A stretch of DNA of 64,000 nucleotides from Agreia pratensis (GCF_900177685.1 NZ_FXAY01000002.1:744001-808000), one strand, 5' to 3'. Shown: positions 37,461-48,078, numbered from the stretch's first letter. Numbers and translations: made by a program. The notes: generated from the sequence alone by a model not told the origin.

Positions 37461-38768
37461 CTAGACCTTGAGGCGCCAGTCCTCGTCGTCCTCCGCCTCG
37501 ACGGCGACCGAACCGGTCTGCACGTCGATGGGCAGAGTGATCGTGCCCGTCGGCGGATCGATGACCGTCGCCTCGTCACGTCGATGACGCAGCACATCGT
37601 TGATGTAGGCGTTGAGAGCCTCGGCCAGAGGAATGTCTCGCCCCTGCTGTTCGCTCATGAACCAGCGGTGTTCGAGTAACTGGTGGAACAGCTCGGCCGG
37701 CTCGAGCTTGCGCTTCAGATCGCGCGGCACGCTGCGCACGACGGGTTCGAAGACCTTGGCGACCCAGTCGTGGGCCATCATCTCTTCGTCGTAGTCGTCT
37801 TTGCTGTAGCGGGCGCTGAAGTCGTCGAGGTCGTTGAGCAGGCGCCTCGCCTGATTCTCTTGAGCGTCGACGCCGGTGAGCCGCAGCAGTCTGCGCTGGT
37901 GGTGGCCCGCATCCACGACCTTCGGCTGAATGCGCACGGTCGTGCCCTCGTCGTCGGTCTTGATATCGAGTTCTTCGATATCGAAGCCGAGCTCGTTGAG
38001 GCGGTCGACTCGCTGGTTGATTCGCCAGCGCTCGCTCGATGAGAACGACTCCTTGCCCGTGAGCTCGGTCCAGAGCGTTCGATAGGCGGCGAGGATGCCG
38101 TTGCTCACCTTGATCGGGTCGAGTTCGTCGTCGACGCGTCCGCCCGCTTCGAGGTCCATCAGCTCACCCGCGATGTTGACGCGAGCGATTTCGAGGTCGT
38201 TCTCGCGTTGACCGTTCGAGAGACCGCCCGAGAAGAGCTTGCCTGTCTCTGCATCGACGAGGTAGGCGGCGAAGGCGCCGGCATCGCGGCGGAAGAGCGT
38301 GTTCGAGAGGGAGACGTCGCCCCAGAAGAATCCGATGACGTGCAGGCGCACCAGCAGCAAAGCGAGCGCGTCGACGAGGCGGGTCGCGGTGTCGGGTCGC
38401 AGCTGTTGTGAGAAGAGCGCACGGTAAGGCAGAGAGAACTTGAGGTGTCGAGTGACCAGAACGCTCGGCAAGGGCTCGCCATCGTCGTTCGTGCGATCGG
38501 TGATCACCGCGAGGGGATCGACGCAGGGGATCTCGAGGCTCTGGAGCAGTCTGAGCATCTTGTACTCGCCGCCCGCCATGTCGTCGGTCGTCTCTTTGAT
38601 CGCGATGACGTGACCGCTGAGATGAGCGAAGCGCACCAAGTGTCGTGACAGGCCCTTGGGGAGGGCTGCGATGTACTGGTCGTCCCACTCGCCGAGGGGA
38701 ACATCCCACGGCAGGTCGAGCAGGGCGGGGTCGGTGATGGCCGACGTGATGGTGAGGGAACCCCTCAT
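37461..38768 (-). CDS. DUF4032 protein with a kinase-like fold
   Basis: A 435-residue protein. The central part resembles the lipopolysaccharide-kinase/protein-kinase-like fold. IAIKETTDDMAGGEYKML supplies a Lys/Glu pair, HVIGFFWGDVSLSNTLFRRD a catalytic-loop-like D-x4-N, and AYLVDAETGKLF a DxE in place of DFG. The second half is the DUF4032 domain (NQRVDRLNELGFDIEELDI, HHQRRLLRLTGV). AAGGAG lies 5 nt before the ATG at 38768, so a 23-residue longer version was rejected. Substrate and role are unknown. Confidence 0.8.
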   Translation of the reverse strand: MRGSLTITSAITDPALLDLPWDVPLGEWDDQYIAALPKGLSRHLVRFAHLSGHVIAIKETTDDMAGGEYKMLRLLQSLEIPCVDPLAVITDRTNDDGEPLPSVLVTRHLKFSLPYRALFSQQLRPDTATRLVDALALLLVRLHVIGFFWGDVSLSNTLFRRDAGAFAAYLVDAETGKLFSGGLSNGQRENDLEIARVNIAGELMDLEAGGRVDDELDPIKVSNGILAAYRTLWTELTGKESFSSSERWRINQRVDRLNELGFDIEELDIKTDDEGTTVRIQPKVVDAGHHQRRLLRLTGVDAQENQARRLLNDLDDFSARYSKDDYDEEMMAHDWVAKVFEPVVRSVPRDLKRKLEPAELFHQLLEHRWFMSEQQGRDIPLAEALNAYINDVLRHRRDEATVIDPPTGTITLPIDVQTGSVAVEAEDDEDWRLKV

Positions 38769-38843
38769 TGCTGCTCCTTGCGGGTGTGCGAGATCGAACG
38801 CCGTCTGAAACGCGCGATGCGGATGTTGCGAGGACAAAAAGAT

Positions 38844-38899
38844 CGAGCTCGTCGCCCGTGCACCGTGCCGTTGGGCCGGTGCATCAAGCGACGAGCTCG
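38844..38899 (-). terminator. Strong Rho-independent terminator after the ABC ATPase gene
   Basis: CGAGCTCGTCGC/GCGACGAGCTCG outer arms and inner GCACCG/CGGTGC arms, followed on the minus strand by ATCTTTTTG. Confidence 0.9.
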
Positions 38900-38932
38900 A
38901 CTGTGGTGTTCGTGAGAAGCGTCGGTCGGAGA

Positions 38933-40036
38933 CTAGCTCGAGACGACTGCCTTGTTGCCGAGGCGTTCGCCCGACTCGGTGTCGAACACGTGCACGTGGT
39001 TCGGCGTGGCCGTGAGGTACACGGTGTCGCCCAGCGACGGGTGCGAGCGGCCATCGACGCGCGTCACGATGTCGGTGCGCTTGCCATCGATCTCCGAGTG
39101 ACCGTAGAGGTAGCCGTCGGCGCCGAGCTCCTCGACGAGGTCGACCTCGACTGCGAGGCCCTGCCCCTGGGTGGTCGAGACGATGATGTCTTCGGGGCGC
39201 ACACCCACGGTCACGCTCTTGGCTGTGGCCTGCGACAGCGTCTCGCGGTCGACAGGAACGACCGACGAGCCGAACGCGATTCCACCGTCGACGATGTCGG
39301 CGTTGAACAGGTTCATTGCCGGGCTGCCGATGAAGCCGGCGACGAAGACGTTGTTCGGCTTCTCGTACAGGTCACGCGGGGTGCCGACCTGCTGCAGCAG
39401 GCCGTCCTTCAGCACCGCGATGCGGTCACCCATGGTGAGGGCTTCGGTCTGGTCGTGGGTCACGTAGACGGTGGTGACGCCCAGGCGGCGCTGAAGGGAG
39501 GCGATCTGGGTGCGCGTCTGCACGCGGAGCTTGGCGTCGAGGTTCGACAGCGGCTCGTCCATGAGGAACACCTGCGGCTGGCGCACGATTGCGCGACCCA
39601 TGGCGACGCGCTGACGCTGGCCACCGGAGAGCGCCTTCGGCTTGCGGCTGAGGTAGGGCTCGAGGTCGAGGAGCTTGGCGGCCTCGAGAACGCGAGTTGC
39701 GCGGTCTTCTTTGCCGACGCCCGCGATCTTGAGCGCGAAGCCCATGTTCTCGGCAACCGTCATGTGCGGGTAGAGCGCGTAGTTCTGGAAGACCATGGCG
39801 ATGTCGCGGTCTTTCGGCGGAACATCGGTGACGTCGCGGTCGCCGATGAGGATGCGACCCTCGTTGACCTCTTCGAGGCCGGCGAGCATACGCAGCGTGG
39901 TCGACTTGCCACAGCCGGACGGGCCGACCAGAACGAGGAACTCGCCGTCGGCGACCTCGAGGTCGATCTTGTCGACCGAGGCGCGGGTTGCACCGGGGTA
40001 GATGCGGGTAGCTTTGTCAAAAGTGACAGATGCCAT
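38933..40036 (-). CDS. Sugar ABC transporter ATPase (UgpC/MsmK/MalK type), orphan
   Basis: A 367-residue ATPase. Walker [11 protein letters not shown]-loop MVFQNYALYPHM, signature LSGGQRQRVA, Walker B VFLMDEPLSNLD and H-loop VTHDQTEALTM are followed by a C-terminal OB-type regulatory domain (VTVGVRPEDI). No permease or binding protein is adjacent, and strong terminators isolate it. It therefore fits the shared MsiK/MsmK-type ATPase that serves several carbohydrate importers in actinobacteria. GAAGGAG is 10 nt before the ATG. Confidence 0.9.
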   Translation of the reverse strand: MASVTFDKATRIYPGATRASVDKIDLEVADGEFLVLVGPSGCGKSTTLRMLAGLEEVNEGRILIGDRDVTDVPPKDRDIAMVFQNYALYPHMTVAENMGFALKIAGVGKEDRATRVLEAAKLLDLEPYLSRKPKALSGGQRQRVAMGRAIVRQPQVFLMDEPLSNLDAKLRVQTRTQIASLQRRLGVTTVYVTHDQTEALTMGDRIAVLKDGLLQQVGTPRDLYEKPNNVFVAGFIGSPAMNLFNADIVDGGIAFGSSVVPVDRETLSQATAKSVTVGVRPEDIIVSTTQGQGLAVEVDLVEELGADGYLYGHSEIDGKRTDIVTRVDGRSHPSLGDTVYLTATPNHVHVFDTESGERLGNKAVVSS

Positions 40037-40268
40037 GGGTGTTAATCTCCTTCACCGGCAGGTACGTGCCGGACGATCCGTTGTGATGGATTGAACTGAA
40101 CCGACATCAGTGGCGGTCCATCGCTCATTATGTCACGGATCGAGGCCCCCGAATGAGGCACCCCTGCTGGGCTGTTTGGATATTTCCCAGTTAGGCCCTC
40201 TACTCTGGAGTTTCCGGCCGCTTTCGGCCCGATCGATTTTCTCTTCTCTCACCCGGAGTTCTACACGT

Positions 40269-41186
40269 ATGTCTTATGGCTCAGCCGGAGATGGTCGTCT
40301 CTCTAAGAACGAACGACGCGAAGCCGCACGCGAAAAGGCGAAGGTTCTTCGCGAGCAGCAGCGCAAGAAAGACCTCCGCAACCGAATCTTCCTCTTCGGA
40401 GGCCTCGGAGTCGTGGTCATCGCGATCGGCGTCGCCGTCACGCTGATCATCGTCAGCGCGATCAAGCCGGCCGGTCCCGGCCCCATGAACATGGCCAGCG
40501 ACGGCGTCACGGTGAGCAAGGGATTCGTCGCCACGACGGCGCCGGCCCAGCCGGCCGATGCCGAACCCGTGGTTCCCACGCCCGACTACTCGAACGGCGT
40601 CGTCGATATTCAGGTCTACGTCGACTACCTCTGCCCGTTCTGCGGTCAGTTCGAGTCCACCAACTCCGAGCAGATCGGCAAGTGGATCGATTCGGGTGCG
40701 GCGACGCTCACCACGCACCCGCTCGCGATCCTCGACCGGGGATCGCTCGGAACGAAGTACTCGACGCGTTCGGCCAATGCTGCGGCGTGTGTCGCGAACT
40801 ACTCGCCCGACAGCTTCTTCGCGTACAGCGCGCTGCTGTTCAAGAACCAGCCGGCCGAGAACACCGAGGGTCTCGATAACGCTGCCCTCAAGGGCTATGT
40901 CACCGATGCCAAGGCCGACAAGGTCTCGCAGATCGAGAAGTGCATCGACGACACCGAGTTCAAAGACTGGGTGAGCGCGTCGACCGCGCGTGCGCTCAAG
41001 GGTCCGCTGCCGAACACGAAGGTCGAGAAGGTCGAAGGAACGCCGACGGTCTTGGTGAACGGCCAGCAGTATTCGGGTTCCCTGACCGACGCCGACGCGT
41101 TCTCCGCGTTCGTGCTGCAGGTCGCCGGCGAGGCCTACTCCACGGCCACGCCCGCCCCGACGCCCGAGCCCACCGTCTCGCAGTAG
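40269..41186 (+). CDS. Membrane-anchored DsbA-family thiol oxidoreductase
   Basis: A 305-residue protein. A basic cytoplasmic N-terminus (KNERREAAREKAKVLREQQR) leads to one membrane helix (~40-66) and an outward thioredoxin-fold domain. The redox motif C122-P-F-C125 sits in VYVDYLCPFCGQFE, and the cis-Pro loop is EGTPTVLVNG. A Pro/Thr tail ends the protein. It belongs to the BdbD/DsbA_4 group that oxidises or isomerises exported cysteines. A -10 like TACTCT (~40202) gives a ~60-nt leader. Confidence 0.88.
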   Translation: MSYGSAGDGRLSKNERREAAREKAKVLREQQRKKDLRNRIFLFGGLGVVVIAIGVAVTLIIVSAIKPAGPGPMNMASDGVTVSKGFVATTAPAQPADAEPVVPTPDYSNGVVDIQVYVDYLCPFCGQFESTNSEQIGKWIDSGAATLTTHPLAILDRGSLGTKYSTRSANAAACVANYSPDSFFAYSALLFKNQPAENTEGLDNAALKGYVTDAKADKVSQIEKCIDDTEFKDWVSASTARALKGPLPNTKVEKVEGTPTVLVNGQQYSGSLTDADAFSAFVLQVAGEAYSTATPAPTPEPTVSQ

Positions 41187-41246
41187 CGAGTCACCAGGAG
41201 CGCCTCGCTCGATCGCCGCACATGGCTAGAATGAGGTGTTCCATCT

Positions 41247-41322
41247 GCCGGCGTGGCGCAATTGGTAGCGCACCGCTCTTGTAAAGCGGGGGTTACGGGT
41301 TCAAGTCCCGTCGCCGGCCCCA
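41247..41322 (+). tRNA. tRNA-Thr (anticodon TGT)
   Basis: Acceptor GCCGGCG/CGCCGGC, D arm GGCGCAATTGGTAGCGC, anticodon stem CCGCT/AGCGG with loop CTTGTAA, T arm ACGGGTTCAAGTCCCGT. The anticodon is TGT and the CCA end is encoded. A terminator follows at 41332. Confidence 0.97.
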
Positions 41323-41331
41323 CACACCGCA

Positions 41332-41367
41332 ATGCCCTCGCATCTCCTGAGATGCGAGGGCATTTTT
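41332..41367 (+). terminator. Rho-independent terminator after tRNA-Thr
   Basis: Perfect 15-bp arms, ATGCCCTCGCATCTC/GAGATGCGAGGGCAT, with a 2-nt centre and TTTT immediately after. Confidence 0.93.
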
Positions 41368-41477
41368 GCGGCCGCGAATGGCCCGTCGAGGTGACGCACA
41401 TGGCGACCTCCGCGTGAATCGCGCCCGCCATGTGCGACATCTCGCACCGGTTTCGGTCGTGGGGAGTCCGCGACGGT

Positions 41478-42779
41478 TCAGCCTCTACGGCCGGCGCGAC
41501 GATCGATGCCGAGCGAGATGAGCAGGATGCTCACGCCGATGATCGACAGGCCGATACCGACCCAGGCGGGCGCGATGTATCCGAACCCCGCTGCGATGAC
41601 GACGCCGCCCACGAACGCGCCGAGCGAGTTGCCGAGGTTCAAAGCCGAGTGATTGAGGGCCGCAGCGATCGACTGGGAGTCGTGCGCGACATCCATGAGC
41701 CTTGCCTGAATCGTCGGGGAAGCGGCCGAGGTGAATGCGCCGATGAAGAAGATCGAGATGAACAGCCCGGGGGCGCTCGATGCCGTGAGTCCGAACGCCA
41801 GGCACGCGAGGCCGATGCCCGGCATGAAAATAAGCAGCGCGCGGGAGACGGACTTGTCGGCGGCCCAACCTCCGATGAAGTTTCCGAGGGTCATGCCCAC
41901 GCCGAACGTCACGAGAACGAGCGGCACGACTTCGGAGCCGAGACCCGTGACGTCGGTCACGACCGGAGCGATGTAGCTGTACACGGCGAACATTCCGCCG
42001 AAGCCGATCGACGCCATAGCCAGCGTGAGCCAGATCTGCGGGCGAGAGAACGCTCTGAGCTCGTTGCGGATCGTGCTCTCGGGATTGCCCGCCTGGAGCG
42101 GCACGGTGGCGATAATCGCCACGAGCGTCGCCGCGAAGATCACCGTCACGAGCCAGAACGCGCTGCGCCAGCCGAAGTTCTGCCCGAGGTAGGTGCCGAT
42201 CGGCACGCCGATGACATTCGCGATGGTGAGACCGGAAAGCACGAACGCTACCCCGCGGGCTCGTTTGCCCGGACCCATGAGCGTGGCGGCGACCAGCGAA
42301 GCGATGCCGAAATATGCGCCGTGCGGCAGGCCGGAAACGAAGCGCGCGGCGAGGACCCAGCCGAACGATGGCAGAACCGCGGTGGCGAGGTTGCCGATCA
42401 CGAAGCAGGCGACCAGCACAGTGAGCAGACGCTTGCGAGGCCAGCGAGCCGCGGCTGCCGCGATCGTGGGCGCTCCGACGACGACTCCGAGGGCGTAGGC
42501 AGAGATCAGGTGGCCGGCGGTGGCGTTTGCGTCGGCGGAGTTCGAGGCGTAGAGCGTCGGAAGGAGATCCTGCGCGATGTTCGGCAGCAATCCCATCGAC
42601 ACGAACTCGGTGACCCCGATGCCGAAGCCGCCGAGGGCGAGGGCGAGCAAGGCGAACCATCGGCGCCGCGGCGAATACTGCAGATGCCCGACGCGCGACG
42701 CGCCGACCGCAGCGGCGTGCCCCTTGTTCGCGGTGCCCGTCGATCGGATGGTCTGGGTGGGTGCGTCGGATTCAGTCAC
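41478..42779 (-). CDS. MFS transporter, DHA1-type
   Basis: A 433-residue protein with 12 predicted membrane helices after a polar N-terminus (~1-40). Helix 1 contains GGFGIGVTEFVSMGLLPNIAQDL, typical of the AraJ/YdhP/DHA1 sugar-efflux or chloramphenicol-resistance group. The loop 2-3 motif A reads APTIAAAAARWPRKRLL, and GANxIGVPIGTYLGQ-like motif C follows in helix 5. The substrate cannot be told from sequence. No regulator lies beside it. Confidence 0.88.
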   Translation of the reverse strand: MTESDAPTQTIRSTGTANKGHAAAVGASRVGHLQYSPRRRWFALLALALGGFGIGVTEFVSMGLLPNIAQDLLPTLYASNSADANATAGHLISAYALGVVVGAPTIAAAAARWPRKRLLTVLVACFVIGNLATAVLPSFGWVLAARFVSGLPHGAYFGIASLVAATLMGPGKRARGVAFVLSGLTIANVIGVPIGTYLGQNFGWRSAFWLVTVIFAATLVAIIATVPLQAGNPESTIRNELRAFSRPQIWLTLAMASIGFGGMFAVYSYIAPVVTDVTGLGSEVVPLVLVTFGVGMTLGNFIGGWAADKSVSRALLIFMPGIGLACLAFGLTASSAPGLFISIFFIGAFTSAASPTIQARLMDVAHDSQSIAAALNHSALNLGNSLGAFVGGVVIAAGFGYIAPAWVGIGLSIIGVSILLISLGIDRRAGRRG

Positions 42780-42838
42780 GAGAACTCGATCTTATCCCTT
42801 GGAGGGCCGGGGTTCGAATCGATTCGACCGCCATCGGA

Positions 42839-43387
42839 TCACAAGGTCGAGACGTGTCTCCGCACATCGATCCGCGAGCGGCGCCGATCTCTGGGCCGAT
42901 CGGGATGCCGGCCCGTATAGATCCAGCCCAGCATCTGTTCGCCGGGCTCGAGACGGTGCGCCATTCGCACGGCATCGCTGCGCGTCTGGATGCCCGTGCG
43001 CCACATCGCGCCATAGCCTCGCTCGTGCAGCAAAAGGGTGAGCGCATGGGCGACGCCGGATGCCACGGCCTCCTGCTCCCAGTACGGCACCTTCACGCTG
43101 GGCCGGGGAGACACGACCACGGCGAGCAGCAGGGGAGCCCTGAACGACTTGCGGATGCTTTTCTCTGCGTCGTGCCCGTGCAGTCCGGAAGCCGCGGCGA
43201 GGCTCTCGCCGACTATGCCGCGGGAGTCTCCTCGGATCTCGATAACGCGCCACGGGGCCAGCCCGGAATGGTCTGCGACCTGGCCGGCGGCTTCGACCAG
43301 CTCGAGAATCTCTTCGTGGCTGGGCGCCTCGTCGGTGACCTTCGAGCTCGAGCGCCGCTCGTGCAGAGCATCGAAGACGGATGACAC
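42839..43387 (-). CDS. Nitroreductase family protein
   Basis: A 182-residue protein. The FMN-binding start reads LHERRSSSKVTDEAPSHEEI (R-R-S-x-R/K). VADHSGLAPWRVIEI and the GYGAMWRTG loop complete the nitroreductase fold. The substrate is unknown; family members reduce nitro-aromatics, quinones or flavins. It lies 4 nt downstream of msrB on the same strand, so both probably share a transcript with a redox-protection theme. Confidence 0.82.
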   Translation of the reverse strand: MSSVFDALHERRSSSKVTDEAPSHEEILELVEAAGQVADHSGLAPWRVIEIRGDSRGIVGESLAAASGLHGHDAEKSIRKSFRAPLLLAVVVSPRPSVKVPYWEQEAVASGVAHALTLLLHERGYGAMWRTGIQTRSDAVRMAHRLEPGEQMLGWIYTGRHPDRPRDRRRSRIDVRRHVSTL

Positions 43388-43391
43388 TGCG

Positions 43392-43793
43392 CTACTCGGC
43401 GGGATCGAACTCGAGCGAGATCGAGTTCATGCAGTAGCGGTCTCCCGTGGGCGTCTGCGGAGCGTCATCGAAGACGTGCCCAAGATGGGAACCGCAGGCG
43501 GCGCAGCGCACCTCGGTGCGCACCATGCCGAGCGTGGAATCGGTGATCAGTTCGACCGCATCGGTCGACGACGGATCGTAGAAGCTCGGCCACCCACAGT
43601 GGGAGTCGAACTTCGTCGTGCTGCGGAAGAGCTCTGCACTACATCCCTTGCATCGGTAGATCCCTTCACGGCCCTCGTCGAGCAGTTCGCCTGTCCACGG
43701 GCGCTCTGTAGCGGCCTGACGCAGCACGGCGTACTCGTCGGTCGACAATTCCGCGCGCCAGTCCTGATCGCTCTTCTGAACGTCGTAACCCAT
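43392..43793 (-). CDS. msrB: Peptide-methionine (R)-S-oxide reductase
   Basis: A 133-residue enzyme that repairs the R-epimer of methionine sulfoxide in proteins. The zinc-binding CxxC pairs are C48/C51 (CKGC) and C97/C100 (CAAC). Substrate-site HCGWPSF and nucleophile C121 in DRYCMNSISLEF are intact. The start at 43793 was chosen because GAAGGAG lies 10 nt upstream and no in-frame start fits better. It probably depends on thioredoxin. Confidence 0.95.
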   Translation of the reverse strand: MGYDVQKSDQDWRAELSTDEYAVLRQAATERPWTGELLDEGREGIYRCKGCSAELFRSTTKFDSHCGWPSFYDPSSTDAVELITDSTLGMVRTEVRCAACGSHLGHVFDDAPQTPTGDRYCMNSISLEFDPAE

Positions 43794-43876
43794 CGAAATG
43801 ACACTCCTTCTTCGCTCTCTGATCACGGTGTCGCGATCGGTGAGGCTCTTCCATCATCACAGTAAACTTCTGGCCC

Positions 43877-44347
43877 ATGCCCCTCGAATCCATACCCGCG
43901 ATCGTGCAGAAGACCTGGAACGAGCTGACCACGACCGAGCTCTACGAGATCATCAAGTTGCGCACTGATGTGTTCTTCGTCGAACAGAGAGTCGATGAGA
44001 GCGAACTCGACCGCCGCGACAGCGAGCCGACAACGGAACATCTGTGGATCCCCGGTGAGAACGGCGACGTCGCCGCCTACCTTCGTGTGCTGCGCGACGA
44101 GGTGGCGGAGTATGGCGACGCGTATCGCCTGCCCGGCCGTGTGGTGGTCGGTGCCGCTTATCGTGGGCGAGGGCTCGCTCAGCGCCTTCTCGCCCGGGTT
44201 GTCGAGATCCACGGCGGGGAGTCCATGCTGTTGCATTCCCAGAGCTACATTCAGGGCCTCTACGCCGCTTTCGATTTCATCGCGGTGGGTGAGGAATTCA
44301 CCGAGGGCGGTATCCCGCACCGCACCATGTTCCGTGCTGCCAGGTAG
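43877..44347 (+). CDS. ElaA-like GNAT acetyltransferase
   Basis: A 156-residue protein. The ElaA opening KTWNELTTTELYEIIKLR leads to DVFFVEQRVDESELDRRD, the family hallmark. The acetyl-CoA loop is GAAYRGRGLAQRLLARV, and HSQSYIQGLYAAFDF follows. Substrates of ElaA are undefined. TAAACT lies 8 nt before the ATG, so its transcript has little or no leader. It is divergent from msrB. Confidence 0.87.
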   Translation: MPLESIPAIVQKTWNELTTTELYEIIKLRTDVFFVEQRVDESELDRRDSEPTTEHLWIPGENGDVAAYLRVLRDEVAEYGDAYRLPGRVVVGAAYRGRGLAQRLLARVVEIHGGESMLLHSQSYIQGLYAAFDFIAVGEEFTEGGIPHRTMFRAAR

Positions 44348-44448
44348 GCATCGCGGCATGCCCTGCTCATTCGGCGGATACAGAGGATGCAAACCATAGG
44401 ATGTGACGACCGGGGCCGGACGGCTCCCGGGCACGATGTGGAGGTCGC

Positions 44449-44751
44449 GTGGGAGCCGCGAAGAATCTCGATGAGCTGCATGCCAGCGACGCCGCTGCGT
44501 CGCAGCTGAGCGCTCGCGATATCGCGATGCTCACGTTCGAGCGCACGTGGTGGAAGCATGCCGGCGCCAAGGAGCAGGCCATCCGCGACGAGTTCGGTCT
44601 GTCGGCGGCCCGCTACTATCAACTGCTGGGCGCTCTCATCGATTCGCCCTCCGCCCTCGCCCACGATCCGATGCTCATCAAAAGACTGCTTCGTGTGCGG
44701 GATGCCAGGACGGCGGCACGTTCAGTGCGCCTCACGTCCCTCGACGACTAG
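44449..44751 (+). CDS. DUF3263 protein (HTH-like)
   Basis: A 100-residue helical protein. LSARDIAMLTFERTWWKHAGAKEQAIRDEFGLSAARYYQLLGALID is the DUF3263 signature, with a helix-turn-helix-like segment. It is actinobacteria-specific and of unknown role. GTG start after GGAGGTCGC. It lies 16 nt upstream of the LytR_C gene and is probably cotranscribed with it. Confidence 0.88.
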   Translation: MGAAKNLDELHASDAAASQLSARDIAMLTFERTWWKHAGAKEQAIRDEFGLSAARYYQLLGALIDSPSALAHDPMLIKRLLRVRDARTAARSVRLTSLDD

Positions 44752-44767
44752 GACCCGAGACCACACC

Positions 44768-45400
44768 ATGGCCAAGCCTCCATCAGATCGATTCGACACG
44801 ATCCCTGCCGACCTTCACCGCACCGGCGCGCACCGTGGGCCGCGGCTCAAAGGCAGAGGGTGGATCGCGTTCGCCTGGGCTGCTCTTGCGACAGGCATCA
44901 TCGTGGCCGGCGGTGTGATCACACTCGCGGTCATCAACGACAGCATCAAATTCGACGACATCCTCGGCGGCACGACGGCGTCGACGCCCACTCCGACCCC
45001 CACGCCCACCCCGGAGATCACGCCGGTCCTCGATCCTGCGGTCACGGTGACCGTGCTCAACGGCACCGAGACGGTGGGGCTCGCCGCGAGCGTCGGCGAC
45101 TCGATGCGCGAGGCCGGATGGGCGGGCATCGGATCGACCGCAAACGCGAGTGCCACCGACTTCAAGACGACAACGGTCTACTACGTCGACCCGGCACACG
45201 AGGCTGCCGCCCTGGGTCTGGCGGACTCGCTTTTCGCCAAGGCTACGGCCGATGCTTCAGCCAACGGAGTCACGCTGTCGATCACCTCCATACGGGTCGA
45301 GCAGTCCGACCAGTTCCAGGGAGCACAGCTCACGGTCGTGCTCGGTGCAGACTTCCTGGAGCCGTCCGCAGACGGCTCGACGGACGAGCCGGTCAAGTAG
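44768..45400 (+). CDS. LytR C-terminal-domain protein, membrane anchored
   Basis: A 210-residue protein. A basic N-terminus, one membrane helix (~32-57), a TPTPTPTP linker (~70-82) and an outward LytR_C domain (VTVTVLNGTETVGLAASVGDSM ... TVYYVDPAHEAAALGLAD) follow in order. The LCP ligase domain that normally precedes LytR_C is absent, as in other short actinobacterial members. It probably binds the cell wall or a wall-linked polymer. Confidence 0.85.
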   Translation: MAKPPSDRFDTIPADLHRTGAHRGPRLKGRGWIAFAWAALATGIIVAGGVITLAVINDSIKFDDILGGTTASTPTPTPTPTPEITPVLDPAVTVTVLNGTETVGLAASVGDSMREAGWAGIGSTANASATDFKTTTVYYVDPAHEAAALGLADSLFAKATADASANGVTLSITSIRVEQSDQFQGAQLTVVLGADFLEPSADGSTDEPVK

Positions 45401-45586
45401 CCACCGCAGCTCTGACGCCGGGCTCCATATTTCCGCGATGTTTCCGTCATGTTGAGATGCGGAAACGGATATTCGGTTTCGCCGTCAACGCCTGAATTCG
45501 GGTCATTTCGCTGATTAGTATCGGCCTTGGTCGCCCGTGTTCCTGCGGGTGCCCTGACGACACACATTCGGCAATGGGGAGTAACA

Positions 45587-45790
45587 ATGGCGAACGGAAC
45601 CGTGAAGTGGTTCAACGCTGAAAAGGGCTACGGTTTCATCACCGTCGACGAGGGAGGACAGGACGTCTTCGTGCACTACTCGGCGATCGAGATGGGTGGC
45701 TACAAGGTGCTCGAGGAGGGCCAGCAGGTCATCTTCGAAGTAGGTACCGGATCGAAGGGGCCCCAGGCCGAAGCCGTCAGGCTCGCCTAA
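45587..45790 (+). CDS. cspA: Cold-shock protein (CspA family)
   Basis: A 67-residue single-domain nucleic-acid chaperone. RNP1 is KGYGFI and RNP2 is VFVHYSAI, and the start [14 protein letters not shown] is classical. A GGGGAGTAAC element precedes the ATG. It stands alone with its own terminator 49 nt downstream. A second, longer cold-shock protein is encoded at 55084. Confidence 0.95.
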   Translation: MANGTVKWFNAEKGYGFITVDEGGQDVFVHYSAIEMGGYKVLEEGQQVIFEVGTGSKGPQAEAVRLA

Positions 45791-45838
45791 GCCTCGTCGC
45801 TGCGCAACGCGTCGCCGAGAAGCGACGCCCGACACTCT

Positions 45839-45868
45839 GAACGCCGTCCGCAAAAGCGGGCGGCGTTC
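45839..45868 (+). terminator. Terminator hairpin after cspA
   Basis: GAACGCCGTCCGC-AAAA-GCGGGCGGCGTTC, a 13-bp stem with one wobble. Confidence 0.8.
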
Positions 45869-45912
45869 GTCGTTGCAGCTTGCACTCGCCTGCCCTGAGT
45901 GCCAATATTGTC

Positions 45913-45939
45913 TTAGCACTCTCTCCAATGGAGTGCTAA
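45913..45939. promoter_or_regulatory. CIRCE operator (HrcA site)
   Basis: A perfect TTAGCACTC-N9-GAGTGCTAA, 35 nt before the groEL start. HrcA repressor is expected to bind here and release it on heat shock. Confidence 0.96.
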
Positions 45940-45947
45940 TTCTTTGA

Positions 45948-47594
<1,647 letters not shown>

Positions 47595-47635
47595 GTCCCC
47601 TCGTCTGATCAGACACTGGTCTGAAGAGACAACAC

Positions 47636-47667
47636 AAGCGGGCGACTCCTTCGGGAGTCGCCCGCTT
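47636..47667 (+). terminator. Terminator after groEL
   Basis: Perfect 14-bp arms AAGCGGGCGACTCC/GGAGTCGCCCGCTT with a TTCG tetraloop. Confidence 0.93.
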
Positions 47668-47702
47668 CGTCGTATGCGGCGACTGAACCGAGGCTCTGCC
47701 CG

Positions 47703-47993
47703 CTAAGCCGAAAACATGCGCACGTTCTGCAGTTCGACATCGGCGTAGGTCTGAGCCGCCGCGGAGAGCGCCTGCGTGATCGAGGCGAGGCTTTCTTCGA
47801 CCCGAGTCTGGGTGCCTCGCCAATCGAGCACGACAGCCTGAAACGCCACCGCTGCCTGGCCGGTCCAGCTGCCTTCGAGAGCGGTCAACTGACCGTGCAT
47901 TGCGGTGACGTCGGCCTGAATGCGTTCGATCGTGCTTCGGATGGATGAGGCGCTGGCGCTGACCGCCTCGCTGTCGACCTGGTACTGACTCAT
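47703..47993 (-). CDS. WXG100 (ESAT-6-like) protein
   Basis: A 96-residue helical-hairpin protein. The turn motif W43-T-G45 lies in ALEGSWTGQAAVAFQAV, with long amphipathic helices on both sides. WXG100 proteins are exported as dimers by type VII (ESX) systems. No ESX gene lies within the window, so this is an orphan copy. Its C-terminus ends VELQNVRMFSA, without an obvious YxxxD/E signal. Confidence 0.88.
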   Translation of the reverse strand: MSQYQVDSEAVSASASSIRSTIERIQADVTAMHGQLTALEGSWTGQAAVAFQAVVLDWRGTQTRVEESLASITQALSAAAQTYADVELQNVRMFSA

Positions 47994-48078
47994 GATGAAT
48001 GCCTGCTCTTTCGTCTCTGCTGCACTGACGCCGATGGATCGATCGGCAGCAGCAACGGTAGACGCGAGGGGCTTCAGG

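Noticed and set aside
44990-45020. CRISPR-like or tandem repeat in the ACGCCCACCCC region
   Set aside because: It simply encodes the Thr-Pro linker of the LytR_C protein; no spaced repeats were seen anywhere in the window.
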